The position numbers and the translations under genes were made by a program. Under the pieces are notes generated by a model. That model was not told the DNA's origin, did no database searches, and saw only the letters and a list, made by a program, of their open reading frames with translations. Shown piece after piece: positions 1 through 12,084 of a DNA stretch of 64,000 nucleotides; within the stretch, counting starts at the first letter, position 1; each line of letters starts with the position of its first letter. Location: the NCBI GenBank assembly GCA_051294375.1, contig CM119265.1, forward strand, positions 17,387,172 to 17,451,171, written 5' to 3'. The DNA comes from Paraspadella gotoi (taxonomy: Eukaryota > Chaetognatha).

Positions 1-131
1 TGATCCTTTTTTAGAAATTATTCTTAAAGAAATTAAACTTAAATTAATTTATATTGTCATTGTGATAAATTTTAAATTGAAGAGTATTTGTTAGTGCTTT
101 TTGTTCTACTAGTACTTCATTTTAAAATTAA

Positions 132-3100
132 ATGGATGAGCCATCGGTTCCTGGAGAGGAAGAATTAATTTTGTGTGATCGAATTCCTGTGCTTGATTCT
201 TTTGGAAAAAACGGTAGGAATGGCTGCTACTTGTAATGTTCTATTAGCAACTCATATTATAAAATGAGGTACCCCTTTTTGTGACCAGAATCTGTTTCAA
301 CTAAACTAACGATTGAATTTTATGATATTTTATATACATGACGATATAAATGAAACTATCGAGGCGAATTTTGATATTCAACCCCTGGGGCTTGGGGCCA
401 AAAGAGGCTAAAATTTTTTTTCTTCATATTTTAGTATTTTTTAGTAGCATCAAGGTGCATTGATGTCTTAAACACGTGTTCTGGTCACAAAAAACGGTAC
501 CTCATTTATAATATGAAGCATTCTGTACTTTTGCGTATTACTATGAAATTGGTACAACCAATATAATATGTTTGTTCTTATTGTTTGTTCTTATATTTAG
601 AACCTCTCCCTGCTCGTTCAACTAAAGTGGTTCCGAAGGCCGGCTTACCCCTAAATATTTCGCCAATCGTACCGCTGTTATCCATCCCTTTCATTCCGGT
701 GGCTAAACCTCCTCCTCCAGAAGTTGATTCCTGGAAATATCGGGGAGATTCTTCGCATTTTCTTCCTGATTCGCCATTGATGGATCCTTCAGGGGGTGGA
801 TCGCGTAAAAATCGTGAATACGCGTGGCCCTCTTCGGAAAAATTACCACTCGATGTGGAGGAAGGATTGGTCGAAATCGATGATACTACTTTGAAGGACG
901 TCAACATCAAGTTAGACAAAAATGATGTACCATACAAAAACTATCATCGCAGGTCAAGAGACAGGTCACGGGGCAAAACCGGGAAAAACAGCAGATCTCG
1001 AGAGCAGGATCTTTATGCAGACACGAGAGCGGCGGAGCGAGACTACGAAAAGGCCAAGTCTGCATACGAATTGGCCGTCAGCATCTGGAAGGACCAGTCG
1101 TCCAAATATGCGGATGGCATTCCCGAAGACAATCCTCTATCTCAAGCGGTTCAGATCGCAAAGCGTCGAATGAATGACCGAAAAGGCGACTTTAACAAAT
1201 TATTGAAAGATCCAGATTATTTTCGACGAAGACGTTCTGAACGTGGGCGGCGATCGAGATCCAGCAGCTCTAGCTCTTCACGCTCACGGTCACGATCGCG
1301 TTCTCGCGAAAGACCTAAGTTGAAGAAGGTCTGGAGCAACAGCAGAGGCCGATATATTTTCAGCAACCCTTCGAACTCTTCCAGATCGCCCTCACCTGTT
1401 GCCAAATTACCAGATACAAAGACGTTTGGAAAAGTAATGAATCAATTAAATCAAGGCTCTGTTGGATCTGTATACCAGCCCTTCTTTCATCCATCTGTTC
1501 CCCCTCCAATGATGAACTTAGCTCTGCCCCGACCAATTATGGCCGGTTTTCCACCTTTTTCATACCATCCTGGATTTCCCCCTCCTAATTTTAACGCTCA
1601 ACCCCTCCCGCCTGTGTTTCCACCGACTGGTCTGCCGCCTGTCCCACCGCCTGTCCCACCGCCTGTCCCACCGCCTAGTTTATCGGGGACCGGCTTGCCC
1701 CCAGTGCGACCTTCCGGTCTACCTAACGGACCTCCCCCATTTTTCCCTCCAACAGCGCTTTCACTCCCGGGCGTCGAGACTATTCCATTTCATACGCCCA
1801 CTTCTGTCCATGCCCCTCTCTCAGCCCTTGTCCCAAGTTCAATGCCTGATCCCGCTCCAGTTCCTGCACCCCTTCCACATCTTGTTTCTACACCAGGAGT
1901 CGGTTATCAAAGCGACAAATCTGACTCTCCCGAATTAGAGACGGCTGTTGCGCAATCCTCAAAAATATCTAACGATAGTAAAAATAAACCCATATCAATC
2001 CAGTTGAATTTCCAAAAAAATCCAGTTACTAAGTCAGAAACTAATAATTTAGGGACAAATTCTAAGCTTGACGCCTCTAGTGCTCCGTTTACTCGAGACC
2101 CCGACAAAAAGTGGAAGTTGTTAGCCGAGACAATCGAAACACAAACACTATTTCTCATGAGACGAGTTTATACTCCCAGGGTTAAGACTGTGATTGCTAA
2201 AAATTCCCAACTCTGTGAGATTGGCATACGGACTAACGAAGCCTACTTTCTTTGTTTTTACCCTCAAAGACATCAATCTAAGAGTCAGCAGATGCTCATG
2301 ATGTCCGAGTCGGAGAGAAAGAAAAAAATTTTTGAGCTTTTACGTCAAGAGGGGGGTTTGCTCGTTGATTCATCAGCCACATCGGAACTGGTGATCCAAC
2401 CGGTCAAGGATTCACCCAACCCTTTCGAGACGTGGTCCCATTATCAGATAAAGTTCAAAAATTCCGAAGATTACGTTCGAGCTTTCAAACTTGGTTCAAT
2501 TTTTCCCATCCAGTGGTACGATCTTTGCTCAGTTCTCATTCATTGGCCGCAAATATTTAAGAGTGAAAAGGAAGAAGAATTCTGGATTGAAGGCTTAAAG
2601 ACTCTTCTCTCCGAAATGGGTAGCATCGGTCTTAGTTTACAATTGGCGGAATTTGCTTCGAAAGAAAGGATCGTTTCTAGCAAATTTCCCTTGGTCCGAG
2701 TGATCAGGCTGCCCTACGAAATTTGTCTATACGCCACGTTTGTTTTTCCAGAGATAGTTGATGTATTGGCCAACATGAGGTTAGAATTTCGTAACGTGCC
2801 TCTAGGATTTAGACGAGTTCGAGCCTCCCGCGAAGCATACCAGCGCTCATTGAAAGAGGGTCTCCCGCTCGAAGTGACGCTGGTAGAGCGACAGAGCAAA
2901 TCCTTAGAAATTCCTCCCGACTTCAAAACGATAGAAGGTCCGGGCGCCCTTACGAGAGAATTTTTGAAATTACCCAAGTTTGAAGAATCGGATCCTCCCA
3001 AAACCATCTCGCAAAGCAGATCTCGATCGCCAGAAAGTCAGGGAAAGAACATTTCTCCGTCTCTGTTGACGAATATGGCTCGGAGCTCAGTTTGCGGTTC

Positions 3101-3521
3101 GAGTCGTTCTCTTGACCAGTTCGTTAATGTAAATTCAAACAAAGCTGCTCCAATTACTAAAGAATTACGCGGGGATAGTAGGAATGTTATCGTCGAAAAA
3201 CGGCCTGACAATCGCGAAGGTCGCTGTACCGTTTCCAAGGAAGAAGTTAAATTTCTCATCGCCTCTTCGGCAGACAAAAAGCCTTTGTGTAGTGAAGAAG
3301 TAAAAAAATACTTTAGTAACTTTGGACGCATATCCTGGTGCGTTCAATCGGGGGCTAATGTGGCAGCAGCCGCTTTCGCTTTTGAAGACACCAAGATTTC
3401 GTATAATGTTCTTCAATATGGACATAGGGTTCACAAAAGACCTCTTTGGTTGCAAGGGATGGGTGAAGGAGGAAAGCCCGTGGGAAAACCGACGGTCGCT
3501 AGAGAAATGAATGATCATTGA
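132..3521 (+). CDS. RS-domain, proline-rich nuclear protein of unknown family
   Basis: Two-exon model: 132-213 and 601-3521, joined by a GT-AG intron. The split codon (G + AA) restores the frame exactly and gives 1000 residues. The start ATG has a pyrimidine-AG site 19 nt upstream. Visible in order: an acidic N-terminus; a charged, probably helical segment (about 145-235); an Arg/Ser block with SRSRSRSR runs (about 238-265); a long Pro-rich stretch (about 325-435) with a short PVPP tandem repeat; a globular-looking region rich in W, F and L (about 525-840); and an RRM-like C-terminal segment (about 915-985). RS plus RRM-like composition suggests a role in pre-mRNA splicing or transcription-coupled RNA processing, but this is inference. 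I do not recognise the orthologue. A possible poly(A) signal lies at 3634-3639. Confidence 0.75.
253..515. mobile_element. MITE-like element in intron 1 of the RS-domain gene
   Basis: The two ends of this 263-bp stretch are inverted copies of about 36 bp. The left end has AATGAGGTACC followed by TTTTTGTGACCAGAA; the right end has TTCTGGTCACAAAAAA followed by GGTACCTCATT. The pairing has one or two single-base indels. There is no ORF inside. Long terminal inverted repeats around a short non-coding core are typical of non-autonomous DNA transposons. I could not fix a target duplication, so the class is open. It fills most of the intron. Confidence 0.6.
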
Positions 3522-3816
3522 TTTTTCTTTTTTTGAAACAAAATTTTGGTCATAACTTATTTGAGTTTTTTTTTTTTTTTTATTTTGAACGAAATTTTTG
3601 TTACATCTTCTTCCATAGAATTCTTTCTAGGTGAATAAAAAGACACTCTACTGCCTCCAAAAAAGAGCAAAAATTCTACATATATTCACAAACATAAGTT
3701 ATGACAATTTATTGATTTTATTTTTCTTCCTTATTAAATTAATTTTATTTCTAGATCACAAAAAATAGTGGAAACCAACTTTTTTAGCAAAACCAAACTA
3801 TACCCATCATCTAATA
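3522..3816. other. 3' flank of the RS-domain gene and 5' flank of elongin B
   Basis: AT-rich spacer. AATAAA at 3634-3639 is a candidate poly(A) signal for the upstream gene. A pyrimidine-rich stretch ending in AG at 3753-3754 lies 62 nt before the elongin B ATG and could be a 5'UTR intron acceptor or a trans-splice site. Nothing else is seen. Confidence 0.4.
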
Positions 3817-4994
3817 ATGGATGTGTTTCTGATGGTTAGAAGAAAGAAATGCACGATTTTTACTGATGCAAAAGAAAACACGTCGGTGATGGAATTAAAG
3901 AAAATGGTTGAGGGAATCCTCAAGTATGCGCCCGACGATCAACGGTTAGTATTTAATTCATTTTATTATTTCAAAGTAGTTGCTAAAAAAATGTACATAT
4001 TTATGTATGATTTTAATAAAGATTAACAATTTCACATACATGGTTTTAACTTTTAATATATATTTACAGTAGGGTGAAGTAAAAGTTTGGAATCAAAATT
4101 TAGCAGTTATATCTTGAAAACTATCATATTAGTGAATATTAATCTGTAGTTTTTTTGGTTTTTTTTATAAATATAGTAGCCCAGTCAGCTTATTCTGTAT
4201 ATAGTACTACTCTTATATAATGTTAAAATTTCAAAATGTTTTTTTTTAATTCTGAGAACAGATTAAGATTCTTCGTTAAAAGTTGATAGATCTATAAATC
4301 TTTTACAAAAAATATGTCATTAATTAAGTTAAAATTACAAAAAACTATATTTTTAAGCTGGAAATTAAAAATCGGCGTTTTAAATATAGTTTTTTTTATA
4401 TTTTTTACCAACTTAATGAACGAATTTTTAAAAAAGAATTATACTTTCTTATATCAACTTTTTGCAAGGAATCCAAATCCGATCTTAAAATTAAAAAAAT
4501 TTGCATTTTGAAATTTTAGCCTATTATATACTTATTATTATATTTAAATATAGCTCACTAGTGCCAACTAATGTATAAAATTAAAAAATAAATTTACCAA
4601 AATATTTTTATTGGTTATGTTCATGTTTTATTTGCTAAATTTTAATTTTTTAAAATCACATCACACTAATGTACAAAACTACAGATACATGGGTTATATT
4701 TAAAAATACCTATAATAGCAGTACTCGTAATGCAAAATCCGTTACCCCCGCCTGTATAGATTGTATAAGGACGATACGATTTTGGACGAAACTAAAACTC
4801 TCGCCGAATGTGGGTTTACCAGCCAGACGGCGCGGGCCCAGGCGCCTGCAACCGTAGGCCTTGCTGTTAGAGACGGCGAGATCTGGGAGACGCTGGACGT
4901 GCAGAGTTATTCCACGCCCCCGGAGTTGCCTGACGTCATGAAGCCACAGGAGGCATCGACGGCCTCTCATCCTGCGGAGCTTGAAAAATCCTGA
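3817..4994 (+). CDS. ELOB: Elongin B
   Basis: Elongin B, the ubiquitin-like partner of elongin C. It acts in the Elongin elongation complex and as an adaptor in cullin-2/5 RING ubiquitin ligases (VHL and SOCS-box receptors). Exons 3817-3944 and 4760-4994 encode 120 residues, against 118 in human. The start [11 protein letters not shown], the block FTDAKE, and [18 protein letters not shown] followed by [11 protein letters not shown] match the family along its whole length. The intron (815 nt) is long for this window and contains AT-rich dispersed-repeat sequence, including a partial reverse copy of family R2 around 4400-4510. AATAAA at 5015-5020 is a likely poly(A) signal. The C-terminal tail after [11 protein letters not shown] is variable, as in other animals. 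Confidence 0.95.
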
Positions 4995-5280
4995 AAAATT
5001 TATTTTTCTTCGACAATAAAAAAAATTAAAATAATCTCTTATAAAATTTTGTAAAAATGTTTTCGTGTTTTTCCCATTTTATTCGAAGAAATAATGATAA
5101 GACAGAAATTTTTTATTTTGTAGTTGTAGGAAATAGGAGATTTCCTCCTCTTCGTTTGGAGTTTCATTTCTGAAGGATTTTTATAAAAGCGTAGTTGTCA
5201 ATTTCCCTTTCTATATTTTTACTAAATGTTACATTTTAGTTAGTTTTGACCAAATCTCAATTTTTCTCTATACTGAAACG

Positions 5281-5790
5281 AAAGATAAACAGGTGCTGTT
5301 GAATTTGGGTAGGAATAGGGGTAGCACCAGTCAATGGGGCGAGTCAAAAATTTAGAATAATTACATGCTCAAACGAAAATTTATACATTTTGAAGTATAC
5401 TTTCGATGGACAAAACATGTCTTATATGGCTCTATACCCAAATAATTAATTTTTAAATATTTATTTATAGATAGAAAAGGCCAAAATTTTTTTTATAACT
5501 TTTAAATTTTAAGACCAGATTCAGTTAGCTCATAAAAAGTTGTCTACACAAAGTATAATTCTTTTTTAAATATTTTCCTGATAAGTGAGTCAAAAATAAG
5601 AAAAACCGTAAATAAAAAATTATCATCATCATCTTTCGATCATTTTATCGGTTTTTTTTTTATTTTCACTTAGAAAACGTAAGAATTTTTAAAAGCTGTA
5701 ATTATATTTCTTGTTTAACTTTTTATGCTCTATCAGAATCCATCAAAAAATTTTAAGATTTCAAAAAAAAAAAATTTTAATGTGAAAAAA
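5281..5790 (+). repeat. Dispersed repeat family R2, copy 1
   Basis: This stretch shares ordered blocks with 10690-11215 (same strand) and 56500-57110 (opposite strand). The shared landmarks are TGCTCAAACGAAAATTTA, then ACAAAGTATAATTCTTTTTT, then a run of ATCATCATC and TTTTATGCTCTATCAGAATCC. No ORF is present. Copies are diverged, suggesting an old non-autonomous element. Ends are approximate because only internal blocks align by eye. Confidence 0.6.
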
Positions 5791-6117
5791 GACAAGTAAT
5801 ATTTAATGTATTAATCAAGACGTATAATGTAATTTTTTTGTGAAAATGATTGCCTAAAATTTAGGCTAAATATTTAGGCTAAATATTTAGTCAACTAAAA
5901 AAACTTTGCTAATAGTCGAAATTTTATATTATCTCCGGAGTTGGTCCCTAGTAGGAAATAAAATGCTTAACAGTATCATTTATTTTGGTAAAATTGTTCG
6001 TTTTAATACACACCAGAGCAATGTGTTTAGTATGAAAATACTTCATTGATCTTAATCTTATGTATATTATAATAATTTTATACTTTATAGTCTCAGTAAA
6101 TTTTTAACAGCTGTATT

Positions 6118-6289
6118 AGGAAAAACAGTTTTTAAGGTCAACAACGATTTATTATTGGATATAAGTCGGACAAGTTTCAACTCTTTATTAAGAGTCTTCT
6201 TCAGCGATTTTTAATAATCAACAATTTTCTCTCTTTAACAAAACTGTTTTTCCTAATTTACAAACACAACGAAAAGAAAGAATCATAAC
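6118..6289 (-). mobile_element. Snap-back insertion carrying a hammerhead-ribozyme-like core, 12-bp target duplication
   Basis: The 172-bp insert is flanked by identical 12-mers AACAGCTGTATT at 6106-6117 and 6290-6301. Its outer parts are inverted (TTAGGAAAAACAGTTTT against AAAACTGTTTTTCCTAA). On the minus strand, 6205 down to 6169 reads CTGAAGA, then a stem-loop (GACTCTT / AAGAGTT), then GAAA, then CTTGTC. This matches the hammerhead core (CUGANGA, helix II, GAAA, cleavage at NUH), with one extra A before helix II. Hammerheads of this kind are known from Penelope-like retroelements, and the insert is too short to be autonomous. Activity is not shown. Confidence 0.6.
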
Positions 6290-7027
6290 AACAGCTGTAT
6301 TTTAATGACAAGAAAATTAATTTTCAATTTTTATAAAAATATTCTGATTTCTTAAATTTAATTTAGATTTAATTTAAAATGAGCCATGAAAAATCTTTGA
6401 ATTGATACTGGGTTGCTTCAAAAGTTTATAGCAAAAAAGATTGTCAAATGGGTTCTTTAACAGAATAGATTTTCAATATAGTTTTTTTTTTTGTATATTT
6501 TTAAGCTATTCTCATATTTTTTAATAATAAGTTTTTTTAAATAATTCAGAAAATTATAAGTATAAGCATTTTTAACGTCAATCATGGTTTTATCACAAGC
6601 TCAAATTTGTTGCGTCTGTTTCTTACCAATTTCAGCGTGCACACATACTGTAAAATGTGTGGTTGGCTTTTATGCCTGGTCTAAAGATAGTTCAAGAATC
6701 CGGTAAAGTTTGTTAACCTAGTTTTTATAAATATTAACTTTCAGTTAAATTTAACGATCTCGGTAGATACTGATAGGTCTGAACTGGAAGTATAGTTTCA
6801 TTGTAGTTTAAATTACTCGATACTGAAGCACCAAATTTATAATTAAATTGATGCTTTAAAGGAGAAAAGATTCGATTTTATTTTAATATTAAATGGTGTT
6901 TGAACTACAGAAATTTGTCTCCTCCATTTTTATTTAATATTTATGTTGAATATATTGATTAAAACAAACAAAATGTGTATAATCTGTTGAAAAATTCATA
7001 CCCTCATTAGTTGTTTTTTTTTACTGT

Positions 7028-8129
7028 ATGAAAAGTATTGGACAACAGAAAATGAACTTATACGAGAGTGTAACACACTTTACTGGTTACTTACTGAATG
7101 ACCTCGGAATAGAAACAGCATATCTCAAATTCATCTTACACGTGAATTGGAGCTATTCGTGGATATTTAAACCGGTGTTTCTAACCGTTTTTCTCTTCCC
7201 ATTTCTGGTGGTACTCTTTCTATACTCAACAGCGATATTCTTACACGTTTATAAACGCCGTCACCAAATCAAAGCTGTTTTTCAAAACTCGAACGTTCTC
7301 GACAAATGGGATTGGGCACGATATACCTTGGCTACTCTGTGGGAAGCGCATGGCTCCATTTGGCACGGTTACGAAATTCAGGCAAGGGTTCTGCTTTTGG
7401 CCTTGTTCGTTTCTTCTTTTATCTTATTTAATTTTAATATTTTATCCTCAGGGTTTTGAAAAAATTCCAGCTATTGGACCGGCGCTCCTCGTTTTCTACC
7501 ATGGAACGTTCCCCATTGACACTTATTATTTCATTGCTAAGGTTTTGTCACAAAAACAAAGACAAATAAGAACAGTCGGTGATCGATTTATGTTTAAAAT
7601 TCCCGGATGGCGTTTGTTTATGGAAGTTTTTCGAGTACTTCCCGGCTCCATAGACACCTGCGTGGACATTTTAAAAAACGGTCATCTTCTGATGATTTTG
7701 CCTGGCGGCGCTCGAGAAGCCCTCTTCGGCGATGAGACGTATCAAATTCTGTGGGGCGAGCGACTAGGGTTCGCCAAAGTCGCTCTACGCGCCAACGTTC
7801 CCATAATCCCGATCTTCACTAGAAATTGTCGCGAGGCCTTCCGGACTATTAGTTGGGGAAGAAGAATTTTAAAGCGACTGTACGAGGTCATCCGCTTTCC
7901 GTGCGTTCCAATGTATGGAGGCTTTCCCGTGAAACTAGTCACTTGCATTGGCGATCCTATTCCGTACGACACATCCCTCACGGCCGAACAACTCGCCGAA
8001 ATTGTGAAAGAAAGAATGGCTCAGCTCATTCAAAGAAATCAACAAATTCCGGGAAGCATTTTGAGAGCGCTTATCGAGCGTCTTCCTAGTCAGGGCCCTG
8101 GTTGGCCGTCAGTAACTGCGTCCGCCTAG
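7028..8129 (+). CDS. TMEM68: TMEM68 / DIESL-type ER acyltransferase
   Basis: Orthologue of TMEM68, an ER membrane acyltransferase of the glycerolipid acyltransferase fold, reported in mammals to make triacylglycerol independently of DGAT1/2. Exons 7028-7381 and 7452-8129 give 343 residues (324 in human). The hydrophobic N-terminal segment (about 48-75) ends in HVYKRR. The catalytic motif is HGTFPID (H135, D141), followed by the conserved PGGAREALFGDE block and a C-terminal MYGGFPVKL segment. The intron appears to use a GC donor (CAG then GCAAGG). A GT five bases further in would add Ala-Arg without changing frame, but the GC choice reproduces the human spacing. An earlier ATG than 7028 is possible. 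Confidence 0.93.
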
Positions 8130-8309
8130 TAATATTATTTATTAAATAATACTAATTAAACTCTTAGGAAAAAAATAGGCGAAGATCGTATTTGTCTTCC
8201 AATTTTTAGTCAGTGATTAATGATTTAGTGATTTACTTACCCCCTGAAATTGTACAATTTTTTTTCCCCCTTTTTTAAAAATTTTTAGTCATATCTGTTT
8301 ATCAGCAGA

Positions 8310-9060
8310 TAATAATTCTATAATTCACTTTGTCGGTCCCTCCCCTAAATCTTGTCGGTAAATAATTGTTATGTCAGAACATCGAGTTATGTTAAATTAT
8401 GCAAAAAAAATTATCCATCCGTCCCCCCTTCAATTACTCGTGATTGGATGGATTGATTGGAATGAAATTTTGTGTGTGGGTGGGAAAGTGTATGATTGAG
8501 CTGAATATAAAGTGGAGTGGAAATGAATTTAAAAGGAAAAAATATTACTCATAATTATTATATTTATTAAAAATTGGACAGATAAATTGAAATGAAATTT
8601 TGTGTGAGGGTAGGAAAGTATGTGATTAAGCGGGATATAAATTTTTTATGGAATCGTAGGAGTGGAAAAGAGTTTAAAATATAAAACCAAAAGATATATT
8701 TATTTTATTTTTTCAAACTTTTTTTCTACGTATTTCTTTCTGATTGATTGATTGATTGACCAAATTATGTCAGTTGACCAAATTATGCTGGTTGAGCAAA
8801 TTATGCTGGTTGAGCAAATTATGAAAGTTGACCAAATTATACAAGTTGGTACTGGCACAGCTACTCGTAATGATTGATAGATCAATTGATTTATAGATTT
8901 TTTATTTGATTTATTAAGTGTGTTAAGATTTGTTATGATCACAAATTGAGAGTCAGAAAAATTACTATGATTTATAATCGGATTAGCTTATTACCGCTTA
9001 ATTATCGTAGGCAAAACCGACATTGTTTGCTCAAACTATTTTTTTTTTTATCTATTTAAC
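8310..9060 (+). repeat. Dispersed repeat family R1, copy 1
   Basis: It begins near a CACTTTGTCGGTCC block, continues with ATGTCAGAACATCGA and AAATTTTGTGTG, then a run of ATTGATTGATTGA. It ends with GACATTGTTTGCTCAAAC. The same blocks occur in the same order at 12085-12690 and inverted at 60570-62045. An internal tandem of about 18 bp (8755-8845, GTTGACCAAATTAT variants) makes a spurious minus-strand ORF. There is no protein signal, so the element is probably non-autonomous. Confidence 0.6.
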
Positions 9061-10689
9061 TTTTCCTTCCTACTAGGAGGATTTGTCTCCTACTTTCTTT
9101 ACTAAGATAGATTCCTCCATAAATTTTTAAATTTGTCAGAACGTTTTCTCTTTTTTCCATATTTTTTTGACACGCTAAACGTTTCTCTGATTACTCAAAT
9201 TTCATGAAAAAAATAAAAATTAATAGTACCAATAGTTATTGTTATGTCTCGAATAGATGGAAAAAAAACCTCGTTTAAAAATTCGATCGGGAAGTGGGGT
9301 AACTAAGGTTTACCAATGGCATCCTCCACGCCAATCGTTCTCTCAAATAATTTTTTTTATTTAATACATTTGAAAGGGAAAAAAAGAAAATTCAGAATGC
9401 AGGTTGCAAGAAGGGTACAGATAATATGGACATACTGACATGATAATCATGACCTTTTATGTCTTGTGAAAGGGGCAGTAAAGAAACCTAAAAAATTCGA
9501 TCATTAGAGTCAGTCAATGAACCCTTTCCAATGGGCTATTCCGCGAATTTTTTTTTCTTAATTTAAACGGATGATAAGTAATAGAATTAAATTCCTTGTA
9601 TAAAGGTTGTTATATTTAAAAGAAAATTATCAATACAAATAAACACAATGATGTCTTGCTTTGTCAAATATGTCACCAGCTATGTAATTTTTTAAAATTT
9701 TATTATGATAAAAAGCAGCGTGTCAAGCTTTTTGTTTGCAGTTGAAGATAATGGAAAATGACAATTTTTTTTTCACGGACAAGAAGGTAGATGTCCAGAC
9801 TCTTTATATCAATCTGAATTATATTGTATTTATCATTTTTTCATATTTAAAAAAACATTTCATCCAGCTACTTCATAAATTTTTGCTTGTTTTTTACTTT
9901 AACTAAAAAATACAAGCAAATTTATAGAGTAGAGCAATTTAATGATAATCAAAATGTAATTTAGTCTTTCCTTTTTCAAATTACGAAAGAAGCAAAAAAA
10001 TTTCACAAGCCTTCATTGAAATTTTTAATGCAAAAATTGTTATACTTTTACTCCGATTTAAATAAAAGCTGTGTAAAGATTTATGGATAAAATTTAATAA
10101 AACTATTTCAGAGAGGTGTCCCATGATTAGGGCTTTAATTTAATACCTCACCCACTTTCCTACCTCTTTTCTTTCCAAAGTTTATTCAAGAAAATAACTT
10201 TTTTTACCGTGAGAGAACTAAGGATTTGAACTACGCAGTACAAATCTTTGAAATAAAAATTTCGGCAAAGCGGGAGTATCTCAATTTATCCTATTGGTAC
10301 AATACCTAAATTTTAAAATAAAACTTAAAGAAAAATTTTCCGTCCTCTAGAGACATCACTTTCAGGTTTACCTATCGTCTTACACATTTAAGGATTATGC
10401 TGGAAGAAATCAGCAAAACGTTTTCTCTTTTTTTAAAAATAGTTTGTAAGCTGCGCGTCAGAAATCTAAGAAGAAACTCGAAAATTTTATTCTGACAAAT
10501 TTTGCCTTTCAAGGCTAACGTTTTATGACTATATCTCGGAAACCATTGTAGGAATTTAAAACGGTTTTTTGCAAGTGAACATTGATATCATCCTCCAGGG
10601 ACCGGCATAAAAATATATAAAAAAATAAACTAATATTGGCTCTCGAGTGAGGTATCTAACTAAGAGCATTTTCCCTTTGTTTTCAGCTT

Positions 10690-11215
10690 ATTTTACTAGA
10701 GTAGGAGTAGCCTCACTCAGTAAGGTGGTTAAGAAATTTGAATAAAGCACCTGCTCAAACGAAAATTTAAACATTTTTGAAAAAAATTGAATGGGCAAAA
10801 AATTTTAATATTACTCCATACCCCATATATTAATTTTTTAATATTTATTTTTTTTAGGATTCAGGTAGCTTGCAAAGTATAATTCTTTTTTCGATATTTT
10901 GATCATAAGTGGGTGAAAAATATGAAAAACTATTTATAATCATCATCTTCATCATCTTTCAATAATTTTGTTTTTTTTTTAATTTTCATCATGAAAACAT
11001 AAGAATCTTTGAAAGTTCTAGTTATATTTTTTATTTAACTTTTTATCCTCTATCAAAATCCATCAAAAAAGTTAAGATTTATTAACAACAATAAAAGCAT
11101 TAAAATCTAACTTTTTAAAAAAAAATCTTTTTTTACCTGAAAATAGACTTCAAGACTAAAGTTTTGAACCCCCGCCCCTATTGAATTTAATTTCATAGTA
11201 GATTTCTAACTAGAG
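10690..11215 (+). repeat. Dispersed repeat family R2, copy 2
   Basis: This is the best-preserved copy with 56500-57110. It starts around GAGTAGGAGTAGCCTCACT and CAGTAAGGTGGTTAAGAAAT and ends around CCCGCCCCTATTGAATTTAA. The other copy carries the same two ends in reverse orientation, so these blocks probably mark the element borders. No ORF is seen. Confidence 0.65.
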
Positions 11216-12084
11216 GGCTCTAAAAAAGCTTTTATAAGACAAAAGAATATTTAAAATAAACTTTATCTGCACCCACTAGATCTTTACTTGTACTTGCTCT
11301 TGAACAAAATTGCAATTGTTTTTTTTTTAATTTTTATTATTTTAAATCTTTTAAAAATTATTTTTTTTAATATAAGTATTTTTTTATTATTCTATTTTAT
11401 TTTATTCTATTTCTTATGCTATGTCTTAATCAAAGCATTTTAATTATATATCATATATTGAAACAAAATAATATTGTTTTAATTTATAAAATATTTTTGC
11501 AAGTACCGAAATACAATCAGTGCAGTTCAGTTTAAGCCCTTGAAAGTGATTTACATGTATTGGCGCAACCTATGGTTACGTGAATGCTTGAATTTTCAAT
11601 CTGTGATGTTGACCGTCATTATACAGGCCTTTTTGATAAAACCTAATCCTTATTGTGCTATACATTACCAATGATTTATATATTCTGATCTTTAGATATT
11701 TGGATATTTGAATATTTGAAGGATGAAATATCCTCTTGTCTTCACGCCATCAAATTTTTAAAAAGGTCGGTACCCTTTTCCGCTTACGTAAAAATCTTTA
11801 GACAAAATATTTGGGGTTTATTGATCGGTAAGCAGCGAAACAGATTATAAGTTATGATTATTAATATGCGATTTTATTCGAATACAACAGTACAATCAAT
11901 ACAATCATCATCAACAAACAAACATAGACAAAGTCTGAGCAAACGAAAAACATAATAAAATAAAGAAAATTCATTTTTATTTAATATATTTCACCAACAA
12001 TATTCATAATTTAGTTTATGAAATTGTTACAACCAATATAAAATTTTGTAGTTTTAATTCTGGTGATAATTAGGAGGCTATAAT

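Larger units (their letters stand above)
4995..7027. other. Gene-free AT-rich stretch with dispersed repeats
   Basis: No coding exon could be supported here. After the elongin B poly(A) site it holds a copy of dispersed family R2 (about 5281-5790) and a hammerhead-like snap-back insertion (6118-6289 with flanking 12-bp duplications). The rest is AT-rich sequence with no recognisable structure up to the TMEM68-like start. Confidence 0.6.

Noticed and set aside
3166-3518. Antisense and alternative-frame ORFs over the RS-domain gene
   Set aside because: Shadows of the long coding exon with no splice support.
8700-8942. Minus-strand ORF with repeated IICSTSIIWST
   Set aside because: Translation of the short tandem repeat in the R1 copy.
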